Source: Saprospiraceae bacterium
GTDB lineage: Bacteria; Bacteroidota; Bacteroidia; Chitinophagales; Saprospiraceae
Reading direction: 5' to 3'
DNA length: 64,000 nt
Assembly (NCBI GenBank): GCA_016714085.1
Contig: JADJNW010000001.1
Coordinates: 310,001 to 374,000 of the forward strand
Both the position numbers and the translations under genes were made by a program. The notes under the pieces are model-generated. The model saw nothing but the letters and a program-made list of their open reading frames with translations, was not told the origin of the DNA and did no database searches. Of this stretch, positions 7,885 to 16,987 are shown piece after piece (position 1 is the stretch's first letter; each line of letters begins with the position of its first letter).

Positions 7885-9921
7885 ATGTCATTCAAAAAAA
7901 TTCTTTTTAGCTGCTTTATAATATTAATGATTTCTAAAATATTTTTTGCGCAAAGCACTGATAATGAGTCGATAAAAAACTATCAAGTAGCCGCAGAAAA
8001 TTTAATTTTATTAAAAAATGAAGCCGAATTGATTCCGCTTCGCCGCCTGGACACACTCAAAATTGCTTTTATCAGCTTTGGCTTGAAGCCGAATTCTGAA
8101 TTGGAAAACGTATTAAAAAAATATACCCAGGTCGAAACACTGGAAGTTCCAGATGCAAATGCGAATGCAGCAAACTGGGTCGCGCAGCAGCAATCCAAAT
8201 ACAATCTTTTCATTCTTGGCATTAATGACTTAGAAACAGACACTTACGCATCACAACTTTCTTATTTAAATACTTTATTAGAAAAGGGATCAAGCATTGC
8301 TATTGTTTTAGGTGATAATCAAGCATTTTCTATAATATCTAATTTATCAAAAGTCAAGGGTTTAATTATTACATCTTTATACAATGAATGGTCAGAATCG
8401 CTGGCGGCGCAAGTTGTTTTTGGTGGAATCGGCGCGACAGGGCGTTTGCAAAAAGATTTGAATCCTGATTTTAAAATGGGCGCTGGGCTTACTTCTGAAG
8501 GCGGCATCCGGCTTGGCTACGCGCCTCCGGCTTTGGTTGGTTTTGATGAAGAAAAACTACGCAGCGGCATTAATAATATGGTGCAATTAGGCTTGGATTC
8601 GATGGCTTATCCCGGCGCGCAGGTGCTGGTGGCGAAAGATGGAAAAGTGGTATATCATGAAACGTTTGGATATCATACTTATAATAAAGAATTGCCCGTG
8701 CAAAAACATGATATTTATGATTTTGCTTCTATTACAAAAATTTCAACAAGTCTGCCTTCTGTGATGCGCTTGTACGGCGAAGGAAAATTTGATATTAATA
8801 AAACTTTAAGCGATTATTATCCTTTATTTAAACATTCTAATAAAGCTGATTTTACATTCAAGCGAATGCTGACGCATACTTCCGGCTTGATGGCCTGGAT
8901 TCCTTTCTGGCGTGGCACGATGAAAGGCAGCGCCAAATACCCCTGGCGCAAGCGCTGGAACGCTACCGCTAATAATATTGGTAATTATAAACATCATACT
9001 TTTGCAATAGATTCTTCCAAACATTATAATGTAAAAATAACGGATGAAATGTGGCTGCATGATCGTTATAAAAAGCAGATTTTAAAGTCAATTAAAAAAT
9101 CACCGATCAAGCCGGAGCAAGGCTATGTTTATTCCGATTTACATTTTTATTTATATCCTGATATTATTCCATATATTACTGGACAAGAATTTGAAACCTA
9201 CTTAAAATCAACGTTTTACAAACCTTTGGGCGCTTATACTTTGACGTTTAATCCCTGGCGATATTATAATAAAAACCGCATTATTCCGACCGAACGTGAT
9301 ACTTTTTTCCGACGGGCGCTCTTGCACGGCACCGTGCACGACGAAGGCGCGGCAATGCTCAGCGGCATCTCCGGCCACGCAGGTTTATTTGGTTCTCCCG
9401 GCGACCTGGCGAAGTTGATGCAAATGTATTTGAACGGCGGCATTTACGGCGGCGAGCAATTTATTAAAGAAGATATAATTAAAGAATTTACCGCTTGTGC
9501 TTATTGCGACGAAGGCATTCATCGCGGCATCGGTTTTGATAAACCCTTGATCCAATATGATGAACGGCGCAGTTCTGTTGCCAAAGATGTAAGCCCGGAA
9601 AGCTTTGGCCATAGCGGTTACACCGGCACCTTTACATGGGTAGATCCGAAATATAATATCATATATATTTTCTTTTGCAATCGAGTGCATCCTACGCGTG
9701 ACAATCGCAAACTATTAGACATGAGTATTCGCCCGCGCACGCAGCAAAAATCCCAACAAATAATCGGTTTGCAACAGCAAGCAGAAAAAATCGTAGCTCA
9801 TATAAATGAATTGCGCAAAGCATTGGCAATTGAGAATGATGCGAGTGCGCGGTTTTCGCTCACGGAAAAAATTGCAGGTCTTGAGGCAGAATTAGAACAA
9901 GTAAAATCCAAGATTGAGTAA
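7885..9921 (+). CDS. Secreted beta-lactamase-fold serine hydrolase with GH3-C-like N-terminus and coiled-coil tail
   Basis: A 678-residue exported protein (signal peptide residues 1-22, ending FFAQ). Residues about 28-200 resemble the C-terminal domain of glycoside hydrolase family 3 (start NYQVAAENLILLKN). Residues about 225-600 are a class-C beta-lactamase/esterase domain with SITK near residue 282, a YSD motif near 415 and HSG near 576. From memory, Bacteroidota often encode GH3-plus-beta-lactamase fusions of about 1,000 residues; this one lacks the catalytic GH3 barrel. Residues about 620-678 form an unusual charged coiled coil ending at a TAA. The next ORF continues in the same frame, so the tail may belong to an interrupted larger protein. 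The natural substrate is unknown. Confidence 0.85.
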   Translation: MSFKKILFSCFIILMISKIFFAQSTDNESIKNYQVAAENLILLKNEAELIPLRRLDTLKIAFISFGLKPNSELENVLKKYTQVETLEVPDANANAANWVAQQQSKYNLFILGINDLETDTYASQLSYLNTLLEKGSSIAIVLGDNQAFSIISNLSKVKGLIITSLYNEWSESLAAQVVFGGIGATGRLQKDLNPDFKMGAGLTSEGGIRLGYAPPALVGFDEEKLRSGINNMVQLGLDSMAYPGAQVLVAKDGKVVYHETFGYHTYNKELPVQKHDIYDFASITKISTSLPSVMRLYGEGKFDINKTLSDYYPLFKHSNKADFTFKRMLTHTSGLMAWIPFWRGTMKGSAKYPWRKRWNATANNIGNYKHHTFAIDSSKHYNVKITDEMWLHDRYKKQILKSIKKSPIKPEQGYVYSDLHFYLYPDIIPYITGQEFETYLKSTFYKPLGAYTLTFNPWRYYNKNRIIPTERDTFFRRALLHGTVHDEGAAMLSGISGHAGLFGSPGDLAKLMQMYLNGGIYGGEQFIKEDIIKEFTACAYCDEGIHRGIGFDKPLIQYDERRSSVAKDVSPESFGHSGYTGTFTWVDPKYNIIYIFFCNRVHPTRDNRKLLDMSIRPRTQQKSQQIIGLQQQAEKIVAHINELRKALAIENDASARFSLTEKIAGLEAELEQVKSKIE

Positions 9922-9934
9922 ATCCAGGAAGGTA

Positions 9935-10587
9935 ATGAAAACATCATAATAAATCCAAATTTAAATAATAGTGGACGTAATAAGCGTTTTTTATTATGGC
10001 TTGTCGGCGGCGCTTTGGCAGTGGCCGTAGGAGTTTGGGGCATTTTAAATGGTAATTTTACAAGTAATAATGATAATAATAATTTTGAAGACCCGCGTGA
10101 CGGAAAAATTTACAAAGCAGTAAAAATTGGCGATAAAATCTGGATGGCGGAAAACCTGAATTATGAAATGCCCAATTCCTGGTGTTACGACGATGACCCT
10201 ACCAAATGCACCGCATTCGGCAGATTGTATAGCTGGAGCGCAGCAATGAAAGCCTGTCCGCGCGGTTGGCATTTGCCCAACAAACAGGAATGGATTGCCC
10301 TGGCGATGCATTTTGGTGCACAAGAACAAAGCGAGGCTTCCTTAATTATAATTCCCCATAACACCGAATCTTTAGCATTTATTAATGGTTACGGCGGCCG
10401 ACGCGATAGCAAAGGCAATTATGATGCACTGGGTGGCACTGCCGATTTTTGGACAAGCACCGAACTCGCCAACTCTGGTGATGCAATTTCAGCATATCTG
10501 ACGGAACCTAATACTTCAATCTCTGAATCACTTCGGTTCGCGCACTTCAAGAATGACGGGCTTTCCTGCCGTTGTGTCAAGGATTAA
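9935..10587 (+). CDS. Membrane-anchored FISUMP-domain protein (5' end disrupted)
   Basis: The open frame encodes a membrane segment (FLLWLVGGALAVAVGVWGIL, about 9988-10047) followed by a FISUMP domain: GKIYKAVKIGDKIWMAENLN, WCYDD, GRLYSW and PRGWHLPNKQEW, ending CRCVKD. These are hallmarks of the Fibrobacter succinogenes major paralogous domain; its role is unclear. The only in-frame accepted start is TTG at 10015, inside the membrane segment, which is not credible. Two readings fix this: an ATG at 9935 behind AGGAAGG with one A lost from the run at 9938-9941, or read-through from the upstream gene, which is in the same frame and separated by a single TAA. The domain is clear; the start is unresolved. 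Confidence 0.75.
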
Positions 10588-10621
10588 GACGGGCATAATT
10601 ATATCATTATTATACCCGTCT
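10587..10621. terminator. Terminator between convergent genes
   Basis: AGACGGG at 10587-10593 pairs with CCCGTCT at 10615-10621, with AT-rich pairing inside. It overlaps the FISUMP stop codon and lies just before the end of the convergent SPOR gene at 10641, so it may serve both directions. Confidence 0.6.
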
Positions 10622-10640
10622 CGAAATTATTATATTTAAA

Positions 10641-11378
10641 TTATTCAGTCTGAATATTCAGTTTTGATAAATCTACTTTAAAGCCTTTATCAAAATTGTG
10701 TTTTGGTAAATCCCGCGCGAATTGGTCGGCTTCTTTACCTGTTTCAAAAATACCGATGAATACTTTAAAAGGCTGATTATCAAACTCATTCACATAAGCA
10801 TACCATACAATAGGAAGATTAAAAACTTGATAAAGCTTATATGCGTATGCTTTAGCGTAAGCCTCTTCATTAAATGAATTGGCTTGTACCGTAAAACCTT
10901 TTGACCAGTTATTATAAGTAAATATTACATCATCGCTTATTGTATTATTCTGATTTTCAGGTATTTGAAGATAAGAATTATCACCATCATCAAATGTATT
11001 ATCGGTATTCTTTTTCTCAGAGCCAGGGGTTGGCATCACATCACTCGTTTTTAAATCTGCATTAATATGATTATTGCCCTCGGGATTTGATTTACCTTTA
11101 TTATTATAATGAGAAAACACATAAAATAATCCCAAAGTCATGATTATAATCATAAAAACACCGGCGCCCGAAGAGCTTCTATAAGGGTACTCATAATATT
11201 CCGGCATATAATTATTATAATTATAATTTGGAAATGGCTGCTGATAGTGCATTGGCGGGTATGGTGGTCTCCTATGGCGATAAGGATTCATATAATAGGA
11301 AATCACCCAGAAGATTGATCCAAATGTAAGGAGTAATAGGATCAATATAATAACGGCGTTTAGATTGATGTCCTGCAT
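10641..11378 (-). CDS. Membrane protein with SPOR-like C-terminal domain
   Basis: A 245-residue protein with an N-terminal transmembrane helix (residues 8-30), a Pro/Tyr/Asn-rich stretch (residues 33-68, with RRPPYPP and YNYNNY), a second helix (about 73-92) and a polar linker. The last 75 residues look like a SPOR peptidoglycan-binding fold: FTVQANSFNEEAYAKAYAYK, then FKVFIGIFETGKEADQFARD. SPOR domains bind denuded glycan strands at division sites; an envelope role is inferred. It is convergent with the FISUMP gene and not in an operon. Confidence 0.65.
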   Translation of the reverse strand: MQDINLNAVIILILLLLTFGSIFWVISYYMNPYRHRRPPYPPMHYQQPFPNYNYNNYMPEYYEYPYRSSSGAGVFMIIIMTLGLFYVFSHYNNKGKSNPEGNNHINADLKTSDVMPTPGSEKKNTDNTFDDGDNSYLQIPENQNNTISDDVIFTYNNWSKGFTVQANSFNEEAYAKAYAYKLYQVFNLPIVWYAYVNEFDNQPFKVFIGIFETGKEADQFARDLPKHNFDKGFKVDLSKLNIQTE

Positions 11379-11724
11379 GGTAATAGATTGTGTTTTTAGA
11401 GAACAAAAACATGATATCCACCGTCACGGAACATAAATTCTCAGCGGCTATTGATAATAAAACCGACTTGTAAATGCAATTACTGGATTAGTAGGTACGT
11501 ATGGCGCTCCTTGTCGCAAAGAAGGTATGTAATATTTTGCTCTAACGATTTCACTTCGGGTAACTACTGGTACTAATTACTCACTTTTGTTCCTGCTGTG
11601 ATGTCCTTTACACACTAAAACGCAGCGTATTATAATACGATATAAAACTTTTAACACGATAAAATGTAATTTAGTTTCATATCACGTTATTATTTATGTT
11701 ATAAATTTAAAATTAACATTAATT
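11379..11724. other. Intergenic gap without a recognised feature
   Basis: 346 bases between the SPOR gene and psuG. I see no gene, no strong hairpin and no exact promoter box. The 3' half (11630-11720) is very AT-rich. It presumably holds the promoter of the SPOR gene. Confidence 0.4.
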
Positions 11725-12633
11725 TTACATTGCTTTTGATAATTGCGCCGCCAATTTTGCATTATTTAATACCAATTGAATATTTGATTGTAAGCTGCTG
11801 CCACTGGTCAGTTGCTCGATTTTGGCAAGTAAGAATGGCGTCACTTCTTTGCCTTTAATATTTTTCTGATTTGCCTCGGCTAATGCCTGTTCTATAATCA
11901 TATCTATTCTTTCTTTTGGGAACGAAAATTCGGCTGGAATAGGATTCGCAATCACTACCCCACCCTGCAAGCCCAATTCCCACTTGGTTTGTAGCGTTTT
12001 CGCCAAATCCTGAACCGAATCCACCCGATAATCCACCAACAAGCCGCTGCTTCGGGTATAAAATGCTGGAAATTCATTGGTCTGCCAGCCAACGACCGGG
12101 ACACCATGCGTTTCCAAATATTCCAAAGTTAAAGATAAATCAAGAATAGACTTCGCGCCAGCACACACCACCGCTACATTAGTACGCGCCAATTCCTGCA
12201 AGTCCGCTGAAATGTCAAAAGTTTCGCTCGCCCCGCGATGCACGCCGCCGATACCACCCGTTGCAAAGATTTTGATTCCCGCCATCGCCGCAATAATCAT
12301 CGTAGAAGCCACGGTGGTCGCACCATCCAAGCCGTTCGTCACCGCAAAAGGTAAATCCCTTCGACTGCATTTGAGTACAGCCTGCCCTTTTTTTCCCAGA
12401 TAATCAATTTCATCAGGGTTTAGACCAACTTTTAGTTTACCGCCCAGAATGGCTATGGTTGCTGGGATCGCGCCATTTTCACGCACCGTTTTTTCTACGA
12501 GCAGCGCCGTTTCTACGTTTTGTGGATAAGGCATTCCATGCGAGATAATAGTCGATTCCAGCGCAATAAGAGGGAGTTTGGTTGCTATTGCATCCGCTAT
12601 TTCTTTTGATAATTCTATATATTGATTTTTCAT
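11725..12633 (-). CDS. psuG: Pseudouridine-5'-phosphate glycosidase
   Basis: This enzyme cleaves pseudouridine 5'-phosphate to uracil and ribose 5-phosphate in nucleoside catabolism, in the cytoplasm. The sequence carries the family's conserved blocks: ALESTIISHGMPYPQN, GKLKVGL, SRRDLP, ATGGIGGVHRGA, VVCAGAKSILD and GVVIANPIP. I place the start at the ATG at 12633 (MKNQYIELSKEI), giving 302 residues, the normal family size. An upstream TTG at 12684 would add 17 residues that look like untranslated sequence. No psuK kinase is adjacent, which is unusual compared with the enterobacterial psuK-psuG pair. Confidence 0.93.
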   Translation of the reverse strand: MKNQYIELSKEIADAIATKLPLIALESTIISHGMPYPQNVETALLVEKTVRENGAIPATIAILGGKLKVGLNPDEIDYLGKKGQAVLKCSRRDLPFAVTNGLDGATTVASTMIIAAMAGIKIFATGGIGGVHRGASETFDISADLQELARTNVAVVCAGAKSILDLSLTLEYLETHGVPVVGWQTNEFPAFYTRSSGLLVDYRVDSVQDLAKTLQTKWELGLQGGVVIANPIPAEFSFPKERIDMIIEQALAEANQKNIKGKEVTPFLLAKIEQLTSGSSLQSNIQLVLNNAKLAAQLSKAM

Positions 12634-12853
12634 GCTTTTTAAAAGTTGAGGCGTTGAGAAGCTTAGGAGTTGATTGATAATCAATTTCTTATTTAAAAAA
12701 GATTTTTTGTAAAATTACAACCGATTTCGTTTTTCAATAACAAAAAGCAAGAATTGCCTTTGTAAAAGGAATACACTCGCCGTATATTGCGCTTTGTTTT
12801 ACAACGTTTAAATAGAACGCTTTAGGTTGATTTGAAGTAGAAAAGCAATTATC

Positions 12854-14064
12854 ATGATCGAAACACGTATGACCAAAAACTGGATTATTACATTCATTAT
12901 CATTATTCCGATTGTTCTTCAAGCGCAGATGACGCTTACCATTATTCCCGATTCTACCTGTGGTAAAGACGCTTTTGTCTGGTTTTTGCAAAGCCAGCAA
13001 ACCGCCAACGGCCCTACCGATACAACGAATTATGGCAATTTGACATATTTGACCGCTGCCGAAAGTACTTGGTCGAGTGCGAATGGACGCCGTTATGTAT
13101 TGATTGATTTTACGGAATTGCAAGAAATTCCTGTAGGTGCGACTATTGAAGATGCTCGGTTATCCTTGTTTTATGCACCAAATTCTGATTTGAATACACA
13201 TCGCGGTGGGCCGAATAATGCTGCTATCATTAGCCGTATCATAAGCAATTGGGATGAAGCTGCCGTAACTTGGAATACACGTCCGGCTTTTAGCGGTCAA
13301 AATGAAGTGCTTATCGCAGGTTCGACCAGCGGGACGCAAAATTATACGGATATTAATATCACTGCTTTGGTGCGTGATTATTTAAACGATTTGCCCAATA
13401 GCAAAGGATTTTTGATCCGAATGGAAACCGATCAACCCGATCGTTCCTTGAATTTTGCTTCGAGCGATCATCCTAATCCTACGCTGCGGCCGCGCCTGGT
13501 CTTGCGTTACAGCGCTCCTGAAAATGCAGCAGGCGATTATCAAGAGATATTTGATATGCGCGTGGATACGGTGCCTGCACCTTGCGACGAAATGGCTTTC
13601 CCCACCAAAACCCTTGATGCACAGCGCTTTGGCGCAGATTATATCTGGTCGGATGGCTCCGGCGCTTCCACTTTGGTGGTGGATCGTACCGGCACTTATT
13701 GGGTGGATGTAATATTACCAGATTGCTCCACTTTGACTGATACGATTACGGTTATTTTCGATGCAGAATGTTGCCGCTTCCAAATGCCCAATGCTTTTAC
13801 GCCGAATAATGATAATAAAAACGACACTTTTGCGCCCGTGAAGCCCAATAATTGTATGATTATGGAGTATGAAATATTAGTATATAATCGCTGGGGTAAA
13901 AAGTATTCGAGAGCAAAGACCCCGACAGCGTTTGGGATGGGCGCGATGGCAACGAGGATTTACCTTCGGATGTATATGTTTATTGGCTTCAATATAAAGC
14001 AGTCAATCAAAATAATAGCGAATTTAGTCAATCTTATAAAGGTGATGTAACATTAATCAGGTAA
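12854..14064 (+). pseudogene. Secreted DNRLRE/CBM96-like protein with T9SS type-B sorting domain, frameshifted
   Basis: The protein starts with a signal peptide (ATG at 12854 or 12869, cleavage near LQAQ). Residues about 30-225 are a DNRLRE (CBM96-like) domain with the signature VTWNTRPAF and a final RPRLVLRYS. A short Ig-like/PKD-type stretch follows. The C-terminus is a gliding-motility-associated (T9SS type B) sorting domain, starting MPNAFTPNNDNKNDTFAPV. Near 13898 the frame is lost: five A where six are needed. Restoring one A continues as KKVFESKDPDSVWDGRDG and ends GDVTLIR at TAA 14062-14064. Without it, translation ends at 14050 with nonsense. I read this as a T9SS cargo disrupted by a homopolymer indel, either real or a sequence error. 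Confidence 0.8.
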
Positions 14065-14111
14065 AATTGGATATTGGATACTCGCTGCGCGATACTGTTG
14101 ATACTTTTGAT

Positions 14112-14168
14112 TCTATTGATTGATAATCAGACCACAGCATCCATAGTATCCATAGTATCATAGTATCT
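14112..14168. repeat. Short local repeats of CATAGTATC
   Basis: Between the type-B cargo and the CocE-like gene, the motif CATAGTATC occurs two to three times in tandem around 14140-14166, next to related GATACT words. It is probably slippage DNA without function. Confidence 0.4.
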
Positions 14169-14196
14169 TTTTCTTAACCTAAAACCCTCCAATATT

Positions 14197-16092
14197 ATGA
14201 TGCAAAATTATTACATAAAGCATTTAGGAAAAATTATATTTTCTATAATTTTTCTTTCAATCCTTACTTTTCCCAAGGCAAAAGCCCAGCAAAACTTTGA
14301 GGATTCGGTCTTTGTACGCACGCATTATACAAAAATAGAGCGCATGATTCCGATGCGTGATGGTGTAAAGTTATTCACTGCTATTTATATTCCCAAAGAT
14401 ATTTCCCCCACTAATAAACACGCTTTTATCATGACACGCACACCGTATTCGTGTAGTCCTTACGGTGAAAATGAGTACTCTACTCGACTCACGCAGTATA
14501 TCCATTTGGCACGGGAGGGCTATATTTTTGTTTATCAGGATGTTAGAGGAAAGTACATGAGCGAAGGCGAATTTGCTGACGTTCGACCACACAACCCAAG
14601 CAAAACAGGAAACGAAACCGACGAGAGCAGTGACACTTACGATGCAATTGAATGGCTGATCAAGAACGTACCGAATAATAATGGACGCGTAGGCATTTTT
14701 GGTATTTCTTATCCTGGATTTTACAGTACGACATCTTTGCCCGATGCGCATCCGGCGCTGAAGTGCGTATCGCCACAAGCGCCTGTTACTGACTGGTTTA
14801 TGGGTGACGATTTTCATCATAATGGTGCATTTTTCTTAATGGATGCATTCTCTTTTTATTATTCTTTCGGGCAGCCGCGGCCAAAACCAACGACCGAGAA
14901 TAATCCTGGATTTGATTTTAAAACTACAGATAATTATAATTTTTATTTAAAAACGGGTGCATTAAAGAATTTTACAAATCATTACATGAAAAATGTAAAG
15001 TTTTGGAACGAAATGATGCAGCATCCGAATTTGGATGCTTTTTGGAAAGCCCGTAATATCCGTCCGCATTTGAAAAACGTGAAACCCGCAACCCTTGTGG
15101 TTGGTGGTCTGTTCGATGCCGAAGATACTTTTGGCGCCTGGTACACCTACAAAGCAATCGAAGCCCAAAATCCTGGCGCGGATAATCGTATCGTGATGGG
15201 TCCCTGGTGTCATGGTTGTTGGTCGCGCGATCCTGGCGATTTTCTTGGCAATGTGAATTTTACTAGCAAAACTGGTGTATATTACCGCCAGGAGATTGAA
15301 TTACCGTTTTTTAATTATTATTTAAAAGATAAAGGCAAAATGGAACTGGGCGAAGCCCGGATTTTTGTGACCGGCGAAAACACTTGGAAAACCTTTGCCA
15401 CTTGGCCGCCTGTTGGAGCAGAAACGAAGAAATTATTTTTCCATCCAAAAGGCAAACTCGCATTTGATGCGCCTACTGGCGATGGCCAATTTGATGAATA
15501 CGTGAGCGATCCGGCCAATCCTGTGCCTTACACCGAAGATGTGCATCTGCAACGCACCCGCGAGTATATGACTGATGATCAGCGCTTTGCAGCCCGCCGG
15601 CCGGATGTGATGGTCTATGAATCCGAGGTTTTGACCGAAGATGCGACGATTCTTGGGCCGGTTTTTCCTAACCTTTTTGCTTCTACCACTGGCACCGACG
15701 CGGATTTTGTCGTAAAACTCATCGATGTGTTCCCGGATGATACCGAAAATATACACGAAAATGAAAAAGTGCCGATGGGTGGCTACCAAATGCTGGTGCG
15801 TGGCGAAGTAATGCGTGGGCGCTTCCGCAAAAGTTTTGAAAAGCCGGAGCCTTTCACGCCAAATAAAGTAGAGACGATACGCTTTCTACTGCCCGATGTG
15901 GCGCATACCTTCAAAAAAGGGCATCGAATCATGATTCAGGTACAAAGCTCCTGGTTTCCATTGGTAGATCGCAATCCGCAAAAGTTTGTAGATATTTATC
16001 AAGCAAATGATGCTGATTTTCAGAAAGCTACACATCGCATTTATTTTGATAAACAACGCCCATCGCACGTGGAGGTGATGATTTTAAAATAA
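14197..16092 (+). CDS. CocE/NonD-family serine hydrolase (S15-like)
   Basis: A 631-residue exported alpha/beta-hydrolase of the CocE/glutaryl-7-ACA acylase/X-Pro dipeptidyl-peptidase family. Residues 1-30 form a signal peptide ending KAKAQ. Typical blocks are MIPMRDGVKLFTAIYIPKD, MTRTPYS, YQDVRGKYMSEGEF and the nucleophile elbow GISYPGF. GGLFDAEDTFG and MGPWCHG supply the Asp and His. The C-terminal third is the expected jelly-roll domain. It should cleave ester or amide bonds, possibly acyl-peptides, in the periplasm or outside. It starts 130 bases after the frameshifted cargo and is likely an independent unit. Confidence 0.88.
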   Translation: MMQNYYIKHLGKIIFSIIFLSILTFPKAKAQQNFEDSVFVRTHYTKIERMIPMRDGVKLFTAIYIPKDISPTNKHAFIMTRTPYSCSPYGENEYSTRLTQYIHLAREGYIFVYQDVRGKYMSEGEFADVRPHNPSKTGNETDESSDTYDAIEWLIKNVPNNNGRVGIFGISYPGFYSTTSLPDAHPALKCVSPQAPVTDWFMGDDFHHNGAFFLMDAFSFYYSFGQPRPKPTTENNPGFDFKTTDNYNFYLKTGALKNFTNHYMKNVKFWNEMMQHPNLDAFWKARNIRPHLKNVKPATLVVGGLFDAEDTFGAWYTYKAIEAQNPGADNRIVMGPWCHGCWSRDPGDFLGNVNFTSKTGVYYRQEIELPFFNYYLKDKGKMELGEARIFVTGENTWKTFATWPPVGAETKKLFFHPKGKLAFDAPTGDGQFDEYVSDPANPVPYTEDVHLQRTREYMTDDQRFAARRPDVMVYESEVLTEDATILGPVFPNLFASTTGTDADFVVKLIDVFPDDTENIHENEKVPMGGYQMLVRGEVMRGRFRKSFEKPEPFTPNKVETIRFLLPDVAHTFKKGHRIMIQVQSSWFPLVDRNPQKFVDIYQANDADFQKATHRIYFDKQRPSHVEVMILK

Positions 16093-16100
16093 GATTTTGA

Positions 16101-16170
16101 GATACCGGATGCCAGATTCCAGACAACTAATACCTCGTCTGGCATCTGGCATCTTTAAATCTGGCATCTG
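16101..16170. repeat. Inverted repeat of GATGCCAGA words
   Basis: GATGCCAGATTCCAGA at 16108-16123 pairs with TCTGGCATCTGGCATC at 16138-16153 with one mismatch, and a further CTGGCATCTG follows at 16161. The left edge, GATACCGGATGCCAGATT at 16101-16118, recurs almost identically at 18231-18248. This looks like a dispersed palindromic repeat. Confidence 0.6.
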
Positions 16171-16173
16171 AAA

Positions 16174-16953
16174 ATGAGCGAAACAATTCTTTTTGAAAAA
16201 ATAGGCCACGTTGCCAAAATTACACTGAATCGCCCCAAGGTTTACAATAGCTTCAACCGCGAAATGGCATTAACTTTGCAAGATCGACTCGACAAATGCA
16301 AAGAAGACGCCGAGGTGCGCGCCATTTACCTCAGAGGAGAAGGCAAAGCTTTTTGTGCAGGCCAGGATTTGCAAGAGGTTACCAGCGAAAATGGGCCTTC
16401 CTTGACAACTATTTTATCCGAGCATTATAATCCTATCATAACACGAATTCGGGAAATCGAAAAACCAATTGTAGCAGCGATAAATGGCGTAGCGGCAGGC
16501 GCGGGCGCGAATATTGCGCTGGCTTGTGATGTAGTCGTAGCAAGCGAATCGGCGAGCTTTATTCAGGCATTTAGTAAAATTGGTTTGATCCCAGACAGCG
16601 GCGGCACGTTTTTCTTACCTCGTTTGATTGGCTGGCAACGCGCATCTGCACTCATGATGCTGGGAGATAAAGTCTCCGCTAAAGACGCGGAAGCAATGGG
16701 GATGATTTATAAAGCTTTTTCCGATGAAGAATTCTTAGCTGAAGCCTGGAAAATTGTAGAAACGCTTTCGCAAATGCCCACCAAAGGCTTGGGCTACACC
16801 AAACGCGCTTTGAATCAATCCTTGAGCAGCGACTTGAGTCGACAACTGGCAATTGAAGACGAATTGCAATCCGCAGCCGGGCAAACCAAAGATTATGAAG
16901 AAGGTGTAAAGGCTTTTTTGGAAAAACGCAAGCCGAATTTTACCGGAGAATAA
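16174..16953 (+). CDS. Enoyl-CoA hydratase/isomerase, PaaG-like
   Basis: A 259-residue crotonase-fold enzyme. The oxyanion-hole and CoA-binding motifs are AFCAGQDL near residue 62 and NGVAAGAGANIALACD near 108. The segment GLIPDSGGTFFLPRLIG with an Asp (residues about 136-152) is characteristic of the PaaG subgroup (epoxyphenylacetyl-CoA isomerase) rather than classical hydratases, which have a Glu there. It acts in the cytoplasm on a CoA thioester. No other paa genes are in the window, so involvement in phenylacetate degradation is only a guess. It is convergent with the acyltransferase gene. Confidence 0.85.
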   Translation: MSETILFEKIGHVAKITLNRPKVYNSFNREMALTLQDRLDKCKEDAEVRAIYLRGEGKAFCAGQDLQEVTSENGPSLTTILSEHYNPIITRIREIEKPIVAAINGVAAGAGANIALACDVVVASESASFIQAFSKIGLIPDSGGTFFLPRLIGWQRASALMMLGDKVSAKDAEAMGMIYKAFSDEEFLAEAWKIVETLSQMPTKGLGYTKRALNQSLSSDLSRQLAIEDELQSAAGQTKDYEEGVKAFLEKRKPNFTGE

Positions 16954-16987
16954 TGGCAATGCCTTTCCGTTATATTTTTTTGATATA

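Noticed and set aside
10015..10017. TTG as start codon of the FISUMP gene
   Set aside because: It lies within the hydrophobic segment, which continues upstream in the same frame; a start there would halve the membrane anchor.
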